Source: Pseudomonas viridiflava (lineage in GTDB: Bacteria > Pseudomonadota > Gammaproteobacteria > Pseudomonadales > Pseudomonadaceae). Taken from it: 64,000 nucleotides of DNA. A program made the translations under genes and the position numbers. Positions within the stretch are counted from its first letter, which is position 1, and each line of letters opens with the position of its first letter. Positions 59,447 through 64,000 of the stretch are shown here, piece by piece. A model generated the notes under the pieces. The model made no database searches. It saw nothing but the letters and a program-made list of their open reading frames with translations, and was not told the origin of the DNA. The stretch covers positions 62,001-126,000 of the forward strand of contig NZ_UUON01000045.1 in NCBI RefSeq assembly GCF_900590885.1, written 5' to 3'.

Positions 59447-61732
59447 ATGTCGGCAGTGTTCAATTTCAAACCCACACCTTTGAGCCTTGCTTTAACGGCC
59501 CAGGCAGTCTCGCTTTTGTTTCTGGTGGCTCCGGATGCATCGGCGCTTACCCAAGTGCGGTCCCCCAACACGTCCATATCAGTCGCTACGCCGCTTGATA
59601 GTTATGGCTTGTTTCCAGCGTCGAGCCTGATTGCAACCGGCGCGAATACCAGCCAGATCACGATGGATAACGCCGGTTTGACCCTCCAGGCAAACAGTAG
59701 CGCGCGGGATATCGATGCGATGAATCGATCGACCGTAGTCATCGATAGCTCAAGGGTGGATGCCCGCCTCGGGGTAGGCAGTGCCATCTTTGCCAGGGGC
59801 GGCAGCAGTGTACTCATCACCAATAACAGTGCCATCACCAATAACACGGCCAATGGCTTTGGCGTGTCGGTCACGCGTACGCTCAATGCAACGAATGGTT
59901 CCTTCCTCACGGTCAGGGACAGCAGTATTACCGCCATAAGCCGTGGTATAAACTCCTCCGGCTACGGCAAGGTAAATCTGGATAATGCCCGTGTCGAGGC
60001 GACCGGTGCGACGGGGACGGGGCTGGTGTTGCTCAATGCCGAGGCCGTCGTCAGAAACAACAGCAGCATTGTTGGCGGAGCCTCCGGCGTAAACATGCGT
60101 ACGGACGCCGACCTTACCCTTACCAATAGCTTGATTCTTGACAACTCCGTGGTCCAGGGGCGAACCGGCCCCGCGATCCTGGTAGACCCGCCGTTGACCA
60201 ATAACAGCGCCGCCGATATCCAGGTGCTGAACGGCTCGAACTTGCTGGGTGGCAATGGCGTCCTGTTGCAGGTCGCGAATAACGGCATTGCCAACATGAA
60301 CGTCGACAACAGCCGATTGACCGGCGACGTGGTCATCAGCGCGACCGGCACGGGTACCGTGCAACTCAACAACAATGCCTTGCTGACCGGGCAGTTGCGC
60401 AACGTTGCACAACTGGATGCCAACAACGGCGGCAAGTGGATGCTGGTGGGTGACAGCGAAGTCGGTGCATTGCGCATGGCCGGTGGCTCGGTGGAGTTTG
60501 GCGCTCCGACCCAATTCTTCCAGCTGAACACCAACAGCCTGGCCGGCAACGGTACGTTCATCATGCACACCAACTTCAACACCGGCGTGACCGACCTGTT
60601 GAACGTCAATGGCAACGCCGAGGGCAACCACCAACTGCTGATCGCCGCCAGCGGCAACGAATTGGCCGTCGGTGAGCCGATCAAGGTTGTTCACACCCAG
60701 AGCGGTGGTGCGCAGTTCGGCCTGGTGGGCGATACCGTTGACGTCGGCGCTTTCTCCTATGGGCTCAAGCAGGAAGGCACCGACTGGTACCTGGACACCG
60801 AACGCCGGGGTACCAGTAACGCTGCCCAGGCCGTGTTGGCAGCGTTCAACGCGACACCGACCATCTTGCTCGCCGAAGGCAGCATCCTGCGTACACGCAT
60901 GGGCGAACTGCGCTTCAGCGAAGGCAAGAGCCAAGGCCTGTGGATGCGCTCCTACGGCAACAAATACGATGTGGCGGCCAACAGCAATGGCTTGGGGTAC
61001 ACCCAGAACCAGACCGGTTTCACCATCGGTGCCGACACCGCGCTGGAGGCGGGCGATGGCCAGTGGCTTGCGGGTGTGATGGGCGGTTACAGCAAGACCG
61101 ATCTGAGCCTGAGCCGTGGCAGCAGTGGCATGGTCAACAGCTACCACGTGGGTGCTTATGCAACCTGGCTGGATGCCGAGAGCGGGCTGTACGTCGACCT
61201 GGTGGGTAAGGTCAACCGCCTCAATACCCAAAGCCAGGTCAATATGAGCGATGGCCAGCGCGCCAAAGGCAACTACACGCAGGATGCCGTGAGCGCCTCG
61301 GCGGAAGTGGGCAGGCATATCAAGCTGGACGATGACTTCTTCGTTGAACCGTACGCCCTGCTGTCCACCGCCTTTATCGCGGGTTCCAGCTACAGTATGG
61401 ACAACGGCCTCAAAGCCAAGGGTGAAAGTACCAAGTCGGTGCTCGGCAAGGTGGGTGTGACAATCGGTAAAAATATCCAGCTGGAAGGCGGCCCGGTGCT
61501 GCAGCCGTACCTGCGTACCGCCGCGGCGCATGAGTTCAACGATAACAACAAGGTGCTCATCAACAACCAGGCCTTCAACAACGACCTGTCGGGTTCGCGT
61601 TATGAAGTGGCGGCGGGTATGGCGGTTAACTTGTCGGATAACCTCAAGTTGCACGCCGAGATCGAAACCAGCCAAGGCAAGAAAATCGACATGCCTTGGG
61701 GTGGGACCGTTGGTCTGCGTTACACCTTCTAA
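59447..61732 (+). CDS. Autotransporter with beta-helix passenger (type Va)
   Basis: A 761-residue self-exporting surface protein. The signal peptide is about 1-33 (LALTAQAVSLLFLVAPDASA). The passenger (about 35-460) has repeated short strands of the pertactin-like type (SRVDARLGVGSAIFARGGSS, NSAITNNTANGFGVSVTRTL, NNALLTGQLRNV). The C-terminal translocator barrel runs from about 490 (GKSQGLWMRSYGNKYDVAAN) to the terminal GTVGLRYTF with the outer-membrane Phe signature. The passenger has no visible protease triad or lipase motif. The ATG at 59447 has AGAGG upstream. Terminator follows. Confidence 0.9.
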   Translation: MSAVFNFKPTPLSLALTAQAVSLLFLVAPDASALTQVRSPNTSISVATPLDSYGLFPASSLIATGANTSQITMDNAGLTLQANSSARDIDAMNRSTVVIDSSRVDARLGVGSAIFARGGSSVLITNNSAITNNTANGFGVSVTRTLNATNGSFLTVRDSSITAISRGINSSGYGKVNLDNARVEATGATGTGLVLLNAEAVVRNNSSIVGGASGVNMRTDADLTLTNSLILDNSVVQGRTGPAILVDPPLTNNSAADIQVLNGSNLLGGNGVLLQVANNGIANMNVDNSRLTGDVVISATGTGTVQLNNNALLTGQLRNVAQLDANNGGKWMLVGDSEVGALRMAGGSVEFGAPTQFFQLNTNSLAGNGTFIMHTNFNTGVTDLLNVNGNAEGNHQLLIAASGNELAVGEPIKVVHTQSGGAQFGLVGDTVDVGAFSYGLKQEGTDWYLDTERRGTSNAAQAVLAAFNATPTILLAEGSILRTRMGELRFSEGKSQGLWMRSYGNKYDVAANSNGLGYTQNQTGFTIGADTALEAGDGQWLAGVMGGYSKTDLSLSRGSSGMVNSYHVGAYATWLDAESGLYVDLVGKVNRLNTQSQVNMSDGQRAKGNYTQDAVSASAEVGRHIKLDDDFFVEPYALLSTAFIAGSSYSMDNGLKAKGESTKSVLGKVGVTIGKNIQLEGGPVLQPYLRTAAAHEFNDNNKVLINNQAFNNDLSGSRYEVAAGMAVNLSDNLKLHAEIETSQGKKIDMPWGGTVGLRYTF

Positions 61733-61746
61733 ATAGTCGAGCAGGT

Positions 61747-61778
61747 AAAAAGGGGAAGCTTAGGCTTCCCCTTTTTTT
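61747..61778. terminator. Intrinsic terminator between autotransporter and DUF1345 genes
   Basis: AAAAAGGGGAAGC-TTA-GGCTTCCCCTTTTTTT, arms nearly perfect with A- and T-runs on each side. It serves the convergent genes in both directions. Confidence 0.9.
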
Positions 61779-61788
61779 GCCTGCCGGA

Positions 61789-62430
61789 TCAGCTGAACAG
61801 CCCCGCAGCAATATTGATCGAAAAGCCCAGTATCGCGGTATTGAACAGAAAACCGATCAGGGATTGCCCCAGCACCACTTTGCGCAGCCCACGGGTGGCA
61901 ACGCCCACATCGGCGGTTTGCACGGCCACGCCGATGGTGAACGAGAAGTACAGGAAGTCCCAGTAATTGGGCGTGCGCAAGCCCTCGGCAAAACGCAGGG
62001 CCGGTTCATCGCCATCCCAGGTGTAGAACAGGCGCGCGTAATGCACGCTGAAAATCACCCCGATCAGCAGCCATGAGCCGATCACGGTCAACGCAGTGAA
62101 CCCGTAATGCACCAGGCGCGCGCTGCCGTCGAGGTCTTTGCTGCCCACCAGGTTCAGGGTGATGGTCGCCAGGCTGGCAATCGCCGCGATGCACACCATG
62201 AACAGCACCAGGCCGGCGTTCTCATCTTCGATTTCGGCGATGCGTTTCACGTCGTCAGCCCGGGCGTGGCTGGCGAGCCACACCATCAGTATCAGGTAGG
62301 TCCAGACCCCGGCGTTCCAGCCATAGAGTACTTTGCCAATCAGCGTATCAGCCGGCGCCAGGATGCCCACGGCAAGGCCGAGTACGGCGGCGGACGAGAG
62401 GCGAGGGTGGGTGCGGGCGAGAAAAGCCAT
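61789..62430 (-). CDS. DUF1345 family membrane protein
   Basis: A 213-residue inner-membrane protein with about five transmembrane helices and the family motif NYWDFLYFSFTIGVAVQTADVG (about 153), which resembles an ion-channel pore loop. Function unknown. The ATG at 62430 starts FLARTHPRLSSAAVLGL. The RND pump gene lies 44 bp upstream on the same strand, but a shared role is not evident. Confidence 0.85.
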   Translation of the reverse strand: MAFLARTHPRLSSAAVLGLAVGILAPADTLIGKVLYGWNAGVWTYLILMVWLASHARADDVKRIAEIEDENAGLVLFMVCIAAIASLATITLNLVGSKDLDGSARLVHYGFTALTVIGSWLLIGVIFSVHYARLFYTWDGDEPALRFAEGLRTPNYWDFLYFSFTIGVAVQTADVGVATRGLRKVVLGQSLIGFLFNTAILGFSINIAAGLFS

Positions 62431-62474
62431 AGGTGCTCACAACAGGGGAGGTTGTGAGCACCATAGCGCATTTT

Positions 62475-64000
62475 TTATCGACGCTTGCGCACCAGCTTCA
62501 TGACCACCACAAAGAACACCGGCACAAACACCACCGCCAGGGTGGCGGTGATCATCCCGCCGATCACGCCGGTACCGATGGCTTGCTGGCTGGCCGAGCT
62601 GGCACCGGTGGCAATCGCCAACGGCACCACGCCGAGGATGAACGCCAGCGAGGTCATGATGATCGGCCGCAGGCGCAGGCGCGCGGCTTTCAAGGTGGCG
62701 TCGATCAGGTCTTCGCCCTGGTCGACCAGATCCTTGGCGAACTCGATGATCAGGATCGCGTTCTTCGCCGACAAACCGATGATGGTGATCAAGCCCACCT
62801 TGAAGAACACATCGTTGGGCATGCCACGCAAGGTCACCGCCAACACCGCGCCGAGTACACCCAACGGCACCACCAGCAGCACCGAGGTCGGAATCGACCA
62901 GCTTTCATACAGCGCCGCCAGGCACAGGAACACAATCAACAGCGACAGGCCTAGCAGCAATGGCGCCTGGGCGCCGGACAAACGTTCCTGCAGCGACAAC
63001 CCGGTCCATTCCTGGCCCAGGCCGGCGGGCAATTGGCTAACCAGCCGCTCGATTTCTGCCATGGCCTCGCCGGTGCTGTGCCCCGGCGCCGCTTCGCCGC
63101 TGATGGCGATGGCGGGGTAGCCGTTGTAGCGCGTCAGCTGCGCCGGGCCCTGGGTCCACTTGGCTTCGACAAACGCCGACAACGGCACCATCTTGCCGGC
63201 GTTATTGCGCACGTTGATCTTCATCAGGTCCGCCACCTGGCTGCGCTGGTCGCCTTCGGCCTGCACCACCACCCGCTGCATGCGGCCCTGGTTGGGGAAG
63301 TCGTTGATGTAAGCCGAGCCAATCGCCGACGACAGCACGTTGCCCACATCCGCAAAGGACACGCCCAGCGCGTTGGCCTGCTTGCGGTCTACCTCTAGCT
63401 GCACTTGCGGCGCCTCGGCCAGGGCGCTTTCACGCACGTTGGCCAGGATCGGGCTTTTCTCGGCGGCGGTCAGCAGTTCGGTACGCGCTTGCATCAATGC
63501 AGCATGGCCGACGCCACCCCGGTCCTGCAGGCGGAACTCGAACCCGCTGGAAGTGCCAAGGCCGTCCACCGGCGGCGGCAGAATCGCGTAGGCAATTGCG
63601 TCCTTAAGCTCGCTGAACGCGGCGTTGGCACGGTCGGCAATCGCCGAGGCCGAGTCTTCGCTGCTGCGCGTCGACCAATCCTTCAGTGTGGTAAACGCCA
63701 GCGCCGCATTCTGCCCCGAGCCGGAGAAGCTGAAGCCCATGATCATGGTGGTATCGCCCACCCCGGGTTCCTTGGCGTTATGCGCTTCGATCTGCTCGGC
63801 CACCTGCACCGTGCGGTTCTTGCTCGCACCGGGTGGCAATTGGATATCGGTGATGGTGTAGCCCTGGTCTTCCACCGGCAGGAACGAGGAGGGCAGGCGG
63901 CTGAACATCAGCCCCAGGCCCACCAGCAACACCAGGTAGATCAGCAGATAGCGCCCGCTGCGCTTGAGGGCGTAGGCCACCCAGCCCTCATAACGGTCGG
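62475..64000 (-). CDS. RND multidrug efflux permease, C-terminal part (cut by window edge)
   Basis: The last 500-odd residues of an AcrB/MexB-class inner-membrane pump; the rest lies beyond position 64000. The frame is open to the window edge (RYEGWVAYALKRSGRYLLIY), so the apparent start at 63980 is internal. Seen are FLPVEDQGYTITDIQLPPGAS (second porter loop), GLSLQERLSGAQAP, transmembrane helices 8-12, and IGLSAKNAILIIEFAKDL with the conserved Lys of the proton relay. It would pair with a membrane-fusion protein outside the window. Confidence 0.9.
   Translation of the reverse strand, partial: DRYEGWVAYALKRSGRYLLIYLVLLVGLGLMFSRLPSSFLPVEDQGYTITDIQLPPGASKNRTVQVAEQIEAHNAKEPGVGDTTMIMGFSFSGSGQNAALAFTTLKDWSTRSSEDSASAIADRANAAFSELKDAIAYAILPPPVDGLGTSSGFEFRLQDRGGVGHAALMQARTELLTAAEKSPILANVRESALAEAPQVQLEVDRKQANALGVSFADVGNVLSSAIGSAYINDFPNQGRMQRVVVQAEGDQRSQVADLMKINVRNNAGKMVPLSAFVEAKWTQGPAQLTRYNGYPAIAISGEAAPGHSTGEAMAEIERLVSQLPAGLGQEWTGLSLQERLSGAQAPLLLGLSLLIVFLCLAALYESWSIPTSVLLVVPLGVLGAVLAVTLRGMPNDVFFKVGLITIIGLSAKNAILIIEFAKDLVDQGEDLIDATLKAARLRLRPIIMTSLAFILGVVPLAIATGASSASQQAIGTGVIGGMITATLAVVFVPVFFVVVMKLVRKRR

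Noticed and set aside
1..64000. CRISPR array, prophage, integrative element or tRNA
   Set aside because: No regularly spaced repeats, integrase, phage structural genes, att-like duplications or cloverleaf sequences were seen on reading both strands.

Overview
The window is chromosomal DNA from a Pseudomonas of the fluorescens group. The evidence is the gene order of several diagnostic clusters (cbtBA-cobE-cobM divergent from cobW-cobN, fapA-F, kguE-kguK-kguT-kguD with ptxS), strong GC bias at third codon positions, and scattered P. fluorescens-type REP/REPIN sequences. No rRNA, tRNA, CRISPR array, insertion sequence or integrase is visible. Product names rest on reading the translations; no database search was run.

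Layout. 1-940: nfuA (Fe-S carrier). 995-10232: aerobic cobalamin locus. Two back-to-back cobalamin riboswitches (about 3219-3405 minus, 3464-3647 plus) control a leftward unit (cbtB, cbtA, cobE, cobM) and a rightward unit (cobW, cobN, a ChlI-like AAA+ ATPase and a short ChlD-like VWA protein). 10340-20987: housekeeping genes: DUF1853, NAD kinase, metallophosphatase, rhomboid protease, YeaC-like, DUF2797, PepN, an aldo/keto reductase with a clear promoter/operator, an AFG1/ZapE-type ATPase, and a GNAT. 21077-25891: small exported protein, TonB-dependent siderophore receptor with a Fur-box-like site, phosphoethanolamine transferase, and a 59-residue DUF6026-type gene. 26162-29486: gnd-zwf-HAD sugar-phosphate operon.

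30149-36288: functional amyloid (Fap) locus. fapA-fapF run leftwards, and a sigma-54 enhancer-binding protein gene (VpsR-like) faces them at the far end. Upstream of fapA there is a good -24/-12 promoter and three copies of the 9-mer CAGCGCTGT. A hairpin terminator lies directly after the amyloid subunit gene fapC. 36616-42607: a FecR-like protein without its sigma factor, and a 1622-residue dermonecrotic-toxin-like protein with an HExxH...TxDxxY zinc-protease signature near its C-terminus.

42788-50388: Ldh-family reductase (DpkA-like), DUF883 protein, LysR regulator divergent from a nitrilase, LEA-type lipoprotein, NCS2 permease and a chemoreceptor. 50419-55579: 2-ketogluconate operon kguEKTD with the LacI-type regulator ptxS and two identical PtxS operators. 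55786-61732: two tandem, mutually related beta-rich proteins of unknown function followed by an autotransporter. 61789-64000: DUF1345 protein and the C-terminal part of an RND efflux pump cut by the window edge.

The parts most worth following up are the fap control region, the metalloprotease-tipped giant protein, and the uncharacterised tandem pair at 55786-59199.
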